DNA of 64,000 nucleotides from Amycolatopsis sp. FDAARGOS 1241 (lineage in GTDB: Bacteria > Actinomycetota > Actinomycetes > Mycobacteriales > Pseudonocardiaceae): assembly GCF_016889705.1 (NCBI RefSeq), contig NZ_CP069526.1, positions 7,513,001-7,577,000 on the forward strand, written 5' to 3'. This document shows positions 7,892 through 16,655 of the stretch, one piece after another. Positions within the stretch are counted from its first letter, which is position 1. Each line of letters opens with the position of its first letter. The position numbers were made by a program, and so were the translations under genes. The notes beneath the pieces are model-generated. The model was given only the letters and a program-made list of their open reading frames with translations, was not told where the DNA came from and ran no database searches.

Positions 7892-8778
7892 AGGGATGTC
7901 TCGTAACTGATCTTGTGGTTGGTGGGGCTGGTGTTGTGGATCAGTCTGCGAGGAGGATGTTGTGCAGATGGGCGATGCCGGAGATCGTGTCGTTGAGCGT
8001 GCTGGCGGCGCGGCGATAGTCGCGCAGGATCTTCCAGCACTTCATCCGCGCCAGTGCGTGCTCGACGCGGGCACGGATCTTGCGATGGCCAGCATTGAGA
8101 TCTTCCTGCCAGTCCAGCAGATCGCTGCCGTCACGAGGTTTGCGGTAGGGCATGATCACGGCCTGGTTGCCTTGGTACCCACCGTCGGCCATCACCGAAC
8201 GCCCCGCCAACTCCTGCTCGATGCCGCAGGCGCAGTAGACAGTGCAGTCATTGCGGTTGCCCGGATGCGCGTCGCCGGTGGCGATCACCAACCGGGTGTC
8301 CGCGTCGATCGCGACCTGCACGAACGCCCGAGTACCGGTAGTTCTTCGACGGTGCCGCCAGCCGGTGATCCCGTGTCGGCACCAGGGTGCCGTCCACGAT
8401 CGCGACAGAGTCGATCCGACGCTTGCGGACCGGGGCCAGCGCCAGCAGCGGTCCGATCGTGTCGATCACCCGGTGCGCCGCGGAATGCGACACTCCGAAC
8501 AGCGGCCCGATCTGGCGCATCGTCAGGTTCGTCCGCCAGCATGTCGCCACCAGCAGCACACGATCAGCCAGGTCAAGCCGCCACTGACGGCCAGGTCGAC
8601 CATCGGCGATCTCGTCACCACCACGGTTCGCCACGACCCGCACCAACTTGCGGAACTGACCCGGTTCCAACCCCGTGAACGGGGCAATCCACTCCGACCG
8701 CGACGCCGAGATCACCTGCACCACAACATGATCAACTATCTAGGCAACCAGACCCACACCGGGTTACGAGACATCCCT
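7892..8778. mobile_element. IS5-family insertion sequence (IS112-like size)
   Basis: An 887-bp element bounded by inverted repeats AGGGATGTCTCGTAAC at the left (7892) and its complement ending at 8778. A TA dinucleotide flanks each end (7890-7891 and 8779-8780), consistent with a 2-bp target duplication. It contains one transposase gene in two overlapping frames on the minus strand. Size, ends and protein fit the IS427/IS112-type branch of IS5. The right end lies one base from the stop codon of the next gene, so the insertion just missed coding sequence. Confidence 0.85.
7941..8724 (-). pseudogene. IS5-family transposase split into two frames
   Basis: The N-terminal half (8724 to 8248) carries the helix-turn-helix/zinc-like region of IS5 transposases (MRQIGPLFGVSHSAAHRVID) and the first catalytic aspartate in VDGTLVPT. 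The C-terminal half (frame from about 8321 to 7941) carries MADGGYQGNQAV and RARVEHALARMKCWKILRDY, the remaining DDE residues. The two frames overlap between 8248 and 8321; joining them needs a +1 (or -2) shift near 8325-8335, around the codons for YRYSG. Some members of this group use programmed frameshifting, but no clear slippery run is seen here, so either recoding or a disabling indel is possible. Confidence 0.75.
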
Positions 8779-8781
8779 TAG

Positions 8782-9357
8782 CTAAGCGTCCTCGCCGAGG
8801 TAGCGCGTCTGGTCCTTCTGCTGGTTCACCTCGGCGGCGTAGTACTCCTCGGCCAGCTGGTGCGCCCGGTGTTCGATGAGGTCCAGTTGTTTCACCAGCT
8901 CGTGGCCCGCGTCGGCGCGGCTCGCGGCGAACCAGCGCGGCAGGTTGAGGTACGTCTGCACCGACAGCGGCAGGTCCGTGCGCGCGAGCAGCAGCACGCG
9001 GTGCTGGAGGTCCGGGTTCGCGGCGAGGCGGGCGGGGTCGGCCAGCAGGTCCGAGAGCATCTCGGCGACGCGCCGCACACCGTCCACAGCGGACGCGGGC
9101 AGCCGTCCGGCGTGCCCGGAGACCGTGTGCGCCAAGGCGTCCAGCGACGAGCGCACCTGCACCGCCTCGGCCTCGGGGTCGACGACGAGCCGCACCTTGT
9201 CCGGCGGGCCCAGCAGCGCGCCCGCCGCGTAGAGCACCGCGACGACCACGACCATGAGCCACAGCGGCCCGACCACCCCGACCACGTACAGGACGAGCCC
9301 GAGCAGGCCGCCGATGCAGCCGAAGAGGTTCTTGGTGGAGCCGAACCAGCGTCTCAT
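8782..9357 (-). CDS. membrane-anchored helical protein of the TelA/vWA operon
   Basis: A 191-residue protein with one long hydrophobic N-terminal stretch, about residues 10-52 (GCIGGLLGLVLYVVGVVGPL and following LWLMVVVVAVLYAAGALLG), which may form a hairpin of two spans, followed by a helical cytoplasmic part ending KDQTRYLGEDA. Related ORFs in actinomycetes are annotated as hypothetical proteins beside TelA-like genes. Its ATG overlaps the stop of the vWA gene (ATGA), making it the last gene of a four-gene unit. Only bases 8779-8781 separate its stop from the IS5 element. Function unknown. Confidence 0.75.
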   Translation of the reverse strand: MRRWFGSTKNLFGCIGGLLGLVLYVVGVVGPLWLMVVVVAVLYAAGALLGPPDKVRLVVDPEAEAVQVRSSLDALAHTVSGHAGRLPASAVDGVRRVAEMLSDLLADPARLAANPDLQHRVLLLARTDLPLSVQTYLNLPRWFAASRADAGHELVKQLDLIEHRAHQLAEEYYAAEVNQQKDQTRYLGEDA

Positions 9358-10967
9358 TGGTACCCGCGAATCTCCTGGAACACGCTGGCGAGCCGCACGT
9401 TCCGGGCGTCGAAGACCTTGCCGCCGGTCATCGTGGCGACCTGGGTGAGCTCGTCGCCGCTGCCCTCGCCGAACAGGATCGTGAACACCGGGATCTGCCG
9501 CAGGGCCTGCGGCAGCGAACCGAACGCCGCCGTGAACGCCGCGAGGTCCGAGCCGTTCTCGTTCTGGCCGTCGGTCATCAGCACGATCGACGTGAACCGG
9601 TCGGGGTCCTTGGCCTGCAAGGGTGCCATCACCTGGTACGCGCGCCCGAGGCTGTCGTAGATCGCGGTGCCGCCGCCGGCTTCGAGGCCCTCCGCGTAGT
9701 CCTTGAGCTTCGCCAGCTCCGCCTGCGGGTTCTGCTCGGGCACGGTGAAGGTCGTCGGCTCGCCGGGTGAGGTGTTGAACGGCAGCATCGTCACCTCTTC
9801 CCGGCTGTGGAACTGCCGGTACCGCCCGACCAGCGAGTTGTCCGCGCCGGTGAGCCCGGCCAGCGCCGTGCGCAGCGCCTCGATCCGGTTGCCCTCCATC
9901 GAGCCTGACGTGTCCAGCACGTACAGCGTGCGCGACGGGCGGCGGATCTTGCTGAAGTAGGCCGAAAGCAGTGCGTCGACAGCCTGCTGCGTCGCCGGGA
10001 ACGGCAGCTCGACGAGGTCGCGCGGCGCGAACTGCTGCCCCAGCCGCACGCCGGGCACGACCGGACGCCGCTGCGTGACCTGCATGATGCGCCGCTGCGC
10101 GCCGGGCGTGCGCAGGTAGTCCGTGAGCTTCTGGTGCGCGTCGCGCGCGTCCTGGCTCGCACTGGTGAGGAGCGTCAGCGGGTAGTCGGCGGTGACGACC
10201 CCGTCGGCGGGGTAGATCAGCTTCAGCTGCTGCGGCAGCTTGCCCGAGGAGTTCATCGACAACAGCACGGACTCGTAGTTGATCAGCCCGTCGACCTTCT
10301 GCCCGGGATCCTGCCCGGTCGCGCGCCGCTGGAAGGCGTCCGACAGCCAGCCCGACGAACCGGAGGACAGTTGCTGCGCGCTGAAGAACTGCGTGAGCTG
10401 CGGCGTGACGGCGGTGATCTGCTGCGCGTCGAGCGCCGTCCCGGAGCCGGCCAGCGCGGACGCGACTCCGACGAGCGCGGAGAAGCCGGAGTTCGACGCC
10501 GACGGGTCCGCCATCCCGTACGTGAACTCCTTCTTCCCCGCCGCCACCGCGATGTCTCCCCACGTCGGCGGCTTCTTGTCCCAGCCGAGGCGCTGCGCGA
10601 CCGGTTGCGAAAGGCCCAGCACGACCGGCGAGCTCATGATCTTGACCTGGTTGCCGAGCCGCTTGGCCGCGTCGGGGATGCCTGCCGGGTAGCGGTTCGA
10701 CGAGAACCACACCGCGTCGTACTTCCCGTCCAGGCCGCCGTCCGCGAGCGACTCCGTGCCCTCCAGCGTGCCGGTGAAGGTGAACTTGACCTTCACGCCC
10801 GTGGCTTTCGCGGCTTCGTCGAGCACCGGCTGCAGGTCGGCGAGTTCACTGCCCGCGAGGATGCGCAGGGTGCCGGCCTCGGCCGGACCCGGGTCGTCCG
10901 ACCCTCCGGCCGAGCAACCCGTCACCAGCAGCGCGGCGGCCAGCGCCAGTGCGGCGAGTTTCTTCAC
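9354..10967 (-). CDS. lipoprotein fusing a periplasmic-binding-type domain to a vWA domain
   Basis: A 537-residue exported lipoprotein. GTG 10967 follows a GAGGGGGA ribosome site and starts a signal peptide with lipobox LLVTGCSAG. Residues about 35-320 look like an extracellular solute-binding domain (ILAGSELADLQPVLDEAAK, YDAVWFSSNRYPAG). Residues about 345-537 are a von Willebrand A domain with an intact MIDAS motif, VLDTSGSMEG, and VLMTDGQNENGSD. No permease is nearby, so it is unlikely to be an ordinary ABC importer component. It overlaps TelA upstream (GTGA) and the next gene downstream (ATGA). An envelope sensor or metal-dependent assembly role is inferred. Confidence 0.85.
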   Translation of the reverse strand: MKKLAALALAAALLVTGCSAGGSDDPGPAEAGTLRILAGSELADLQPVLDEAAKATGVKVKFTFTGTLEGTESLADGGLDGKYDAVWFSSNRYPAGIPDAAKRLGNQVKIMSSPVVLGLSQPVAQRLGWDKKPPTWGDIAVAAGKKEFTYGMADPSASNSGFSALVGVASALAGSGTALDAQQITAVTPQLTQFFSAQQLSSGSSGWLSDAFQRRATGQDPGQKVDGLINYESVLLSMNSSGKLPQQLKLIYPADGVVTADYPLTLLTSASQDARDAHQKLTDYLRTPGAQRRIMQVTQRRPVVPGVRLGQQFAPRDLVELPFPATQQAVDALLSAYFSKIRRPSRTLYVLDTSGSMEGNRIEALRTALAGLTGADNSLVGRYRQFHSREEVTMLPFNTSPGEPTTFTVPEQNPQAELAKLKDYAEGLEAGGGTAIYDSLGRAYQVMAPLQAKDPDRFTSIVLMTDGQNENGSDLAAFTAAFGSLPQALRQIPVFTILFGEGSGDELTQVATMTGGKVFDARNVRLASVFQEIRGYQ

Positions 10968-12115
10968 AGCTCCCCCTCGTGCGAACGGCGCAGGCGCTCC
11001 TCGGCGCGGCACAGCTCCCCGGACAACGATTCCACTGTGGACGCCAGGTGGGACACAGCTTCGGCTTTGAACCCGTCGATCGCGTCGAGCGCCGAGTAGA
11101 TGCGGTCGAACGATTCGCGCAGCGTGTCGACGGCGACGGCCGGGTCGCGAGAGGCCTTGCGGATCTCCTCGCTCTGCGACTGCAGCAGCTGTCCGTTGGC
11201 GCGCAGCAGGCCGTTGGTGGTGGCCTGCAGCGCGTCGACCTCGTCGAGCACGTCGCGCTGGTTGGCGAGCGCGGCACTCACCAGCATCGCCACCCGCAGC
11301 GCGGAAACGGTGGTGGTCACGGCCCGCTCGACGCCCCGGATCAGCTCGTCGTTGGTGCGGCGCACCAGGTCGAGCGCGAGGTAACCCTGCGCGCTCACGG
11401 CCAGCTGGGTGAGCACGTCCTGGTGGCGCTGGCGGATCGGGTACAGGATGTCGGCGCGCAACGCGTTGGCGTGCGCGGGATCCGTCAGGTCGAAGACGCT
11501 GGCCTGCCGGTCGATCGCACCGTCGACGGCTTCAGCGAAGGCCGCCGCTTCGGCGAGTTTGCCCAGCGTCGCCCAGAGGCGTTCGCGCTCACCCCTGATC
11601 GTCGCGTTGTCGCGCCGCAGCACGTCCTGGCGCACCTTGAGCTCGCGGACCAGCGCGGTGACCGGTTCGTTCGCGGCGCGGTAGCGGTCGAGGGCGCGCT
11701 TGGCGCTCTGCGCGGCGGGGAAGATCCCCAGCAGCTTGCGACCGGTGATCGGCAGCTTCGCCGGGTCGAGCTCCGCGACCGTGCGGCGCAGTTCCGACAG
11801 GCTGGTGGTCACCTGCTGCTGCGGCGACGCGACGGCGCCGCGAGCGGAGTCCAGCGCCTTCGTCGAACGATCGAGCATGGACCCGGCGACCGTCGCCGCC
11901 GCGCGCATGTCCGCTTCACCGACGGCGAGGAGCTCGTCGAGCAGCACCGTGAACTCGGGCGATTTGACGTCGAGCGCTTCCAGCCGCGTGGCGAACTCGT
12001 CGGCGCGGCGGGAAATCTCGGCGCGCGTGTCGTCGCCGAGCGCGATCAGCCCGGCGGCGCGCTCCACGGGGACCGCCGCCACCGGCTCGGGCGGGGTGAG
12101 GGTGAACTCGTCCAT
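10964..12115 (-). CDS. TelA/KlaA-type toxic-anion-resistance protein
   Basis: A 383-residue, largely alpha-helical soluble protein matching the TelA family: regularly spaced helices through ELRRTVAELDPAKLP, RKLLGIFPAAQSAKRALDRY and DILYPIRQRHQDVLTQLAVS. TelA proteins were named for tellurite resistance on plasmids, but chromosomal members accompany vWA and Ter-type stress genes and their biochemical role is not settled. The ATG at 12115 shares one base with the stop of the upstream gene (TGATG), and its own stop overlaps the GTG of the vWA lipoprotein, so translation is tightly coupled across the operon. Confidence 0.85.
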   Translation of the reverse strand: MDEFTLTPPEPVAAVPVERAAGLIALGDDTRAEISRRADEFATRLEALDVKSPEFTVLLDELLAVGEADMRAAATVAGSMLDRSTKALDSARGAVASPQQQVTTSLSELRRTVAELDPAKLPITGRKLLGIFPAAQSAKRALDRYRAANEPVTALVRELKVRQDVLRRDNATIRGERERLWATLGKLAEAAAFAEAVDGAIDRQASVFDLTDPAHANALRADILYPIRQRHQDVLTQLAVSAQGYLALDLVRRTNDELIRGVERAVTTTVSALRVAMLVSAALANQRDVLDEVDALQATTNGLLRANGQLLQSQSEEIRKASRDPAVAVDTLRESFDRIYSALDAIDGFKAEAVSHLASTVESLSGELCRAEERLRRSHEGEL

Positions 12116-13209
12116 CAGTACTGCTTCTGGATCGCGTCGAGCATCCGTTCCAGGGTCTCGAAACTCGGCGGCTCGACGGTGTCGACGAGGTCGGCAGGCA
12201 CCGGTGCCTTCGCCGCGGCGACGACGTCGCGGAACAGCTGCGGGTTCGTGGTGCGGAACCCGAAGGTGGCGGCGAGCTTGCCGAGTTCGGGGTCGGTGGA
12301 CAGGAGCCGGCCGACCTCGTCGCCGTGGGGCGAGAAGGGCACGAGGGTGTGCTTCGAATAGACCGTCGGCGCTGTGTAGAGCATCCGCATGTCCGGGCGG
12401 ATGGACCCGTCATGGCGCACGAGGCGGTCCACGTACTGCGATTCGTAGATCAGCGCGAGCGGGGTCTTGCCCATGCCGGCGGAAAGGTAGTCCTCGAAGG
12501 GTCCCTCCGTGCTGTTCTGCGTGTAGCCCTGGTCGAGGAAGAGCTTCGACAGCCGCGGCAGGACCTTGGCCTCCTGGTCCGGGCCGGCCACGACGGTGTT
12601 GCCGTTGGCCACGAAGGAAACGATCGACAGGTACATCGCCGCGGAGTTCGACTCGCGCGGGTCGGTGGTCGTGACGAGGACGTTCTTGCGCGCGGGGTAC
12701 GCCGAATTGTCCGGCAACTGGTCCCAGCGCGTGCCGGCCTGCGTGAGCTGCAGGTACTTGGCGATGTCGAGCACCTGGTAGTCGCCGGCACCCTTGTGCA
12801 CGACACCGCCGGCGCTCAGCAACTGCACGATCGGTGCGAAGGTCGCGATCGCCATGGGCGACTGGAACGGCGTGTAGACCGTGGTGACCTTCTTGTCGCG
12901 CTGGATCTTCTGCGCCGCGGGCGAGGAGGAGGGGAACGCGAACTCGTACTTGCCGAGGTCCACGGTCGTCGCGATCTGCCGCGATCCGGCCGTGTCGACC
13001 TCGACCTTCAGGCCGTGCTTGGCGAAGGCGTCGACCACGCGCTGATCGGTGAAGAAAGCCTGCTTCTCCGACCCGATCACGCCGCGCACGACGGTGAGGT
13101 CACCGCCGCCGCCCGCCTCGTCGCCACCGCCGGACCGCCCCCAGATGATCACCCCCACCACGGCGAGCACCAGAACCACAGCCAGCCCGATCGACAACCG
13201 GCGCTTCAC
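12115..13209 (-). CDS. membrane-anchored substrate-binding-type protein
   Basis: A 364-residue protein starting at GTG 13209 behind GGAAGGTGGG. One N-terminal span (about residues 5-24, IGLAVVLVLAVVGVIIWGRS) is followed by a Gly-rich linker and a periplasmic-binding-type domain (GVIGSEKQAFFTDQRVVDAF, YVDRLVRHDGSIRP). No lipobox cysteine is present, so it is probably a signal-anchored extracytoplasmic domain. It heads the TelA/vWA unit; two separate binding-type domains in one operon without any permease suggest ligand sensing rather than transport. Confidence 0.75.
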   Translation of the reverse strand: MKRRLSIGLAVVLVLAVVGVIIWGRSGGGDEAGGGGDLTVVRGVIGSEKQAFFTDQRVVDAFAKHGLKVEVDTAGSRQIATTVDLGKYEFAFPSSSPAAQKIQRDKKVTTVYTPFQSPMAIATFAPIVQLLSAGGVVHKGAGDYQVLDIAKYLQLTQAGTRWDQLPDNSAYPARKNVLVTTTDPRESNSAAMYLSIVSFVANGNTVVAGPDQEAKVLPRLSKLFLDQGYTQNSTEGPFEDYLSAGMGKTPLALIYESQYVDRLVRHDGSIRPDMRMLYTAPTVYSKHTLVPFSPHGDEVGRLLSTDPELGKLAATFGFRTTNPQLFRDVVAAAKAPVPADLVDTVEPPSFETLERMLDAIQKQY

Positions 13210-13381
13210 GAACCCACCTTCCGCACGTCCCCCGACGCGTCACCTCGGATCCTCCAGTCCCAGCAACTCGTTTGACGCGCGGCACGAGGAGTTCGAAGTG
13301 AACGGTCGATGAACGGACGGGTTCAGTCGGATCTTCGCCGGAAACGGGGCGGCTCGGCGGTGCGGTGGAAGGGAAATCACG

Positions 13382-13436
13382 CACCGGCGCCCCGGAACCG
13401 ACGGCATTTCTGCCGTGGTCCCGGGGCGCCCGGTGT
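13382..13436. terminator. long hairpin terminator
   Basis: A near-perfect inverted repeat of about 25 bp per arm (CACCGGCGCCCCGG against CCGGGGCGCCCGGTG, continuing inward to ACGGCA/TGCCGT) with a 4-base loop. It lies just beyond the stop of the sensor kinase gene (13442), which is read toward it, and upstream of the TelA operon (start 13209). Confidence 0.75.
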
Positions 13437-13441
13437 GGGTG

Positions 13442-14878
13442 TCAGAGCGAAGCCTGCTCCTCGATCGGCAAGCAGATCTCGAACCGCGTGTCGCCCGGCT
13501 CGGAGGTCACCTTGATGTCGCCCGAGTGCCGTTCGACCACGATGCGCCACGAGATGTCCAGGCCGAGACCCGTGCCCTCGCCGACGCCCTTCGTGGTGAA
13601 GAACGGTTCGAAGATGCGCTGCCGCACCTCTTCGGGGATGCCGGGGCCCGTGTCGCCGATTTCGACGCGGATCTGCTTGCCCTCCTGCCACGTGCGCAGG
13701 GTCAGCTTGCCCGCGCCTTCGACGCCGCCCATGGCGCCGAGTGCGTTGTCGATGACGTTGGTCCACACCTGGTTCAGCTCGGCGGCGTAGGCGGGGATGC
13801 GGTCGATGCTGCGGTCGTACTGCTTGACGACCTCGATACCCGGCCCGATCTTGCCCGAGAGCATCACCAGCGTGGAGTCGAGTCCTTCGTGGACGTCGAT
13901 CCACTGGTGCGGCGCGCGGTCCATCTGCGAGTACTGCTTCGCGGCGCCCACGAGCGCCGAGATGCGCGTGGTCGAATCCTCGATCTCGCCCATGAGGATC
14001 TCGGTCTCGAGCGCGTACGCGAGCCAGCGCACGGCTCCGTCGATGAGACCTTCGCCGACGGACTCCAGCACACCGTCGAGGTTTTCCGCGCGCAGGCCGG
14101 CGGCGACGAACGTCGCGGCGAGGTCCCAGCCCTGGTCGATGTCGTGGTCGTCGAACCAGTCGCCGATCTCGTCTTCCCGGTCGGCTTGCTGCATGGCGGT
14201 GAGCTTGGGCGCGTCACCGACCTGCTTCACCAGCTGCTCCTGCACGTCGAGCAGCTGCTCGAGCAGGTCCGGGTCGATGTCCTTCTTCGCCAGCATGGCC
14301 AGCTTGTGGCGCATGCCGGCCACGCGTTCGCGCAGCGACGCCGTGGCGCGCACCGCGGCCGCGGCCGGGTTGTTGAGCTCGTGGGTGAGGCCGGCCGACA
14401 GCTCGCCCAGCGCGAGCAGCCGCCGCCGCGACGAGACGACGGTGTCGGTGTTGCGCCAACCCAGGTACATGCCCTCGAGCAGGTGCGCCGCCATCGGGAA
14501 CCACTTGCGGAACTCGATGGCGAACTCCGCGGCGGGCAGCGTGAGGAACGTCAGGTCGCTCACCGCGTACACCGTGGCGCTGTAGGCGTGCTCGTTCTCC
14601 TGGTGCACGAAGAACTGCGTGGCACCGCAGTACGAGCCGCGCTGATCGGAGCGCTTGACCTCGACTTCGGCGCCGCTCACGAGCCGCGTCATTCGCAGCG
14701 CGCCGGAGAGCAGGATGTAGAAGCACGTGGCCGGCTCGCCCTCGCGGATCACGGCGGTGTCGCCGGCGTAGTGCTCCAGCACGGCGTGCTCGTCGATCCA
14801 GTCGAGCTGCTCGTCGGACAGGTGCTCGAACAGGAAGAGGCCGCGGAGTTCTTCTCGCGGCAGTGCGGGCTCCTTCAC
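13442..14878 (-). CDS. sensor histidine kinase with N-terminal cyclic-nucleotide-binding-type domain
   Basis: A 478-residue soluble kinase. Residues about 10-130 form a cNMP-binding-type beta roll (LFEHLSDEQLDWIDEHAVLE, VIREGEPATCFYILLSG). The dimerisation/phosphoacceptor helix has LTHELNNP (about 170), and the catalytic domain shows an N box (NQVWTNVIDNALGAM), a G1 box (IGDTGPGIPEEV) and F/G2 (IFEPFFTTKGVGEGTGLGL). No membrane span is present, so it senses an internal signal. Its GTG overlaps the stop of the response-regulator gene upstream by four bases, so the two form one unit. Pairing with the redox-like regulator suggests the input is cAMP-like or redox-linked. Confidence 0.9.
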   Translation of the reverse strand: MKEPALPREELRGLFLFEHLSDEQLDWIDEHAVLEHYAGDTAVIREGEPATCFYILLSGALRMTRLVSGAEVEVKRSDQRGSYCGATQFFVHQENEHAYSATVYAVSDLTFLTLPAAEFAIEFRKWFPMAAHLLEGMYLGWRNTDTVVSSRRRLLALGELSAGLTHELNNPAAAAVRATASLRERVAGMRHKLAMLAKKDIDPDLLEQLLDVQEQLVKQVGDAPKLTAMQQADREDEIGDWFDDHDIDQGWDLAATFVAAGLRAENLDGVLESVGEGLIDGAVRWLAYALETEILMGEIEDSTTRISALVGAAKQYSQMDRAPHQWIDVHEGLDSTLVMLSGKIGPGIEVVKQYDRSIDRIPAYAAELNQVWTNVIDNALGAMGGVEGAGKLTLRTWQEGKQIRVEIGDTGPGIPEEVRQRIFEPFFTTKGVGEGTGLGLDISWRIVVERHSGDIKVTSEPGDTRFEICLPIEEQASL

Positions 14879-16527
14879 TGCTCCTCCAGGTAGCGGTGGA
14901 CCAGGGTCACGGCCATGGCCCCTTCGCCGACGGCGGAGGCCACGCGCTTGACCGACTGCGATCGGACGTCGCCGGCCACGAACACGCCGGGCACCGACGA
15001 CTCCAGGTGGTAGGGGTCGCGATCGAGCGGCCAGCCCGGCGGCCGGCGCCCCTCGTCGACGAGGTCGGGCCCCGTGCGGACGAACCCGTGGTCGTCACGC
15101 TGGATCGTGTCGCCCAGCCAGTCGGTGCGCGGGGCGGCGCCGATGAAGATGAACAGGTGCCCGGTGTCGACCCGCTCGGTCTTGTCGCCGTGGCACAGGG
15201 TGATGCCCTCGAGGTGGTCGGTGCCGTGGGCCTCGACGACCGTGGTGCCGGTGCGCACGGTGATGTTCTCGATGCCCGCGATCTGCTCGATCAGGTAGTG
15301 CGACATCGACTTCTCGAGTGACTCGCCGCGCACGAGCAGCGACACCTCGCTGGCGTGCCGCGCGAAGAACACCGCCGCCTGACCCGCCGAGTTGGCCCCG
15401 CCGACGATGTACACGTGCTGGCCCTTGCACTCCGGCGCCTCGGTGGCCGCGGAGCCGTAGTAGACACCGCTGCCGGTGAGCCTCGCCATGCCCGTGGCCT
15501 CGTGCGCGCGGTAGGTGACGCCGCTCGCGAGGATCACGGAGTGGGCGGCGATCTCCGACCCGTCGCCGAACGTGACGACCCGGCTCGACCCGCGCACCTC
15601 CAGCCCCACCACGTCGCGGGCGGTCAGCACCTCGGCGCCGAACTTCTGCGCCTGCCGGCGGGCGCGGTCGGTGAGCTGCGCGCCGGACACGCCGTCGGGG
15701 AAACCGAGGTAGTTCTCGATGCGGGAGCTCGTGCCCGCCTGGCCGCCGGTCGCCTTGCGCTCGACGAGCACCGTCCGCAGGCCCTCCGACGCGCCGTACA
15801 CGGCAGCGCCGAGGCCGGCAGGTCCACCGCCGATCACCACGAGGTCGTAGAACTCCTGCGCCGGCCGCGTCGACAAGCCCACAGCGTCGGCGATTTCGCT
15901 GCCGGTCGGCTGCTTCAGCACGGTGCCGTCGGGTGTGACGACCACGGGGATGTCCGTCTCGGCGGCACCCGCGGCCTGCAGGATGCGGCCGCCCTCCTCG
16001 TCGTCCACGGAGTACCAGCGGTACGGCACCGCGTTGCGGGCGAGGAAGTCGCGCACCTTGAACGACGGCGCCGAGTACCGGTGGCCGACGAGCTTGGTCT
16101 CCTCGACGGACTTGTCACCGACCGCGAGCCACGTCTCGACCAGGGAGTCGATCACCGGGTACAGCTTCTCCTCCGGCGGGTCCCACGGCTTGAGGAGGTA
16201 GTGGTCGACGTCGACCACGTTGATGGCCTGGATGGCCGCATCAGTGTCGGCGTACGCGGTCAGCAGCGCGCGCCGGGCGTTCGGGAACAGGTCCATCGCC
16301 TTCTCGAGGAATGAGATCCCGTCCATGTGGGGCATGCGGTAGTCGGCGAGGATCGCCGCGACGGCGTCGCCGCGCAGCTTGATCTCTCGCAGGGCGTCGA
16401 GCGCGTCGGCCCCGGAGTCGGCACGGATCACGCGGTAGTCCTTGCCGTAACGGCGACGCAGGTCTCGCGCGACCGACCGCGACACCGCGGGGTCGTCGTC
16501 GACGGTCATCAGGATCGGCTGGCTCAC
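14875..16527 (-). CDS. response regulator fused to a thioredoxin-reductase-like flavoprotein
   Basis: A 550-residue three-part protein from GTG 16527. Residues 1-125 are a receiver domain (MTVDDDPAVS, phospho-acceptor in ILADYRMPHMDG, conserved K in LLKPWD). Residues about 150-235 look glutaredoxin/thioredoxin-like (VRDFLARNAVPYRWYSVDDE) but lack a CxxC. The rest is an FAD/NAD(P)-binding domain (VVIGGGPAGLGAAVYGASEG; VYIVGGANSAGQAA; VPGVFVAGDVR). Where true thioredoxin reductases have the redox CATC pair this one reads VYYGSAATEAPECKG, so disulfide chemistry is unlikely. It overlaps the kinase gene (GTGA). Output is probably redox or protein-interaction based rather than DNA binding. Confidence 0.88.
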   Translation of the reverse strand: MSQPILMTVDDDPAVSRSVARDLRRRYGKDYRVIRADSGADALDALREIKLRGDAVAAILADYRMPHMDGISFLEKAMDLFPNARRALLTAYADTDAAIQAINVVDVDHYLLKPWDPPEEKLYPVIDSLVETWLAVGDKSVEETKLVGHRYSAPSFKVRDFLARNAVPYRWYSVDDEEGGRILQAAGAAETDIPVVVTPDGTVLKQPTGSEIADAVGLSTRPAQEFYDLVVIGGGPAGLGAAVYGASEGLRTVLVERKATGGQAGTSSRIENYLGFPDGVSGAQLTDRARRQAQKFGAEVLTARDVVGLEVRGSSRVVTFGDGSEIAAHSVILASGVTYRAHEATGMARLTGSGVYYGSAATEAPECKGQHVYIVGGANSAGQAAVFFARHASEVSLLVRGESLEKSMSHYLIEQIAGIENITVRTGTTVVEAHGTDHLEGITLCHGDKTERVDTGHLFIFIGAAPRTDWLGDTIQRDDHGFVRTGPDLVDEGRRPPGWPLDRDPYHLESSVPGVFVAGDVRSQSVKRVASAVGEGAMAVTLVHRYLEEQ

Positions 16528-16655
16528 AGACGACAGCCTACGGCTTGCGGTCGGGCACCGAGAACGCTCGCGCGAGCTGGACTTGCTCCAGCTCACCCTC
16601 CACCTGCGGATCGAGTCCGGATCTCCCTGAGCGAACGGTCCACTCGTGCCACGGG

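Noticed and set aside
10949..12361. A 470-codon plus-strand frame through the TelA region
   Set aside because: Antisense shadow; TelA and its neighbours have overlapping starts and stops, signal peptides and family motifs in the other strand.
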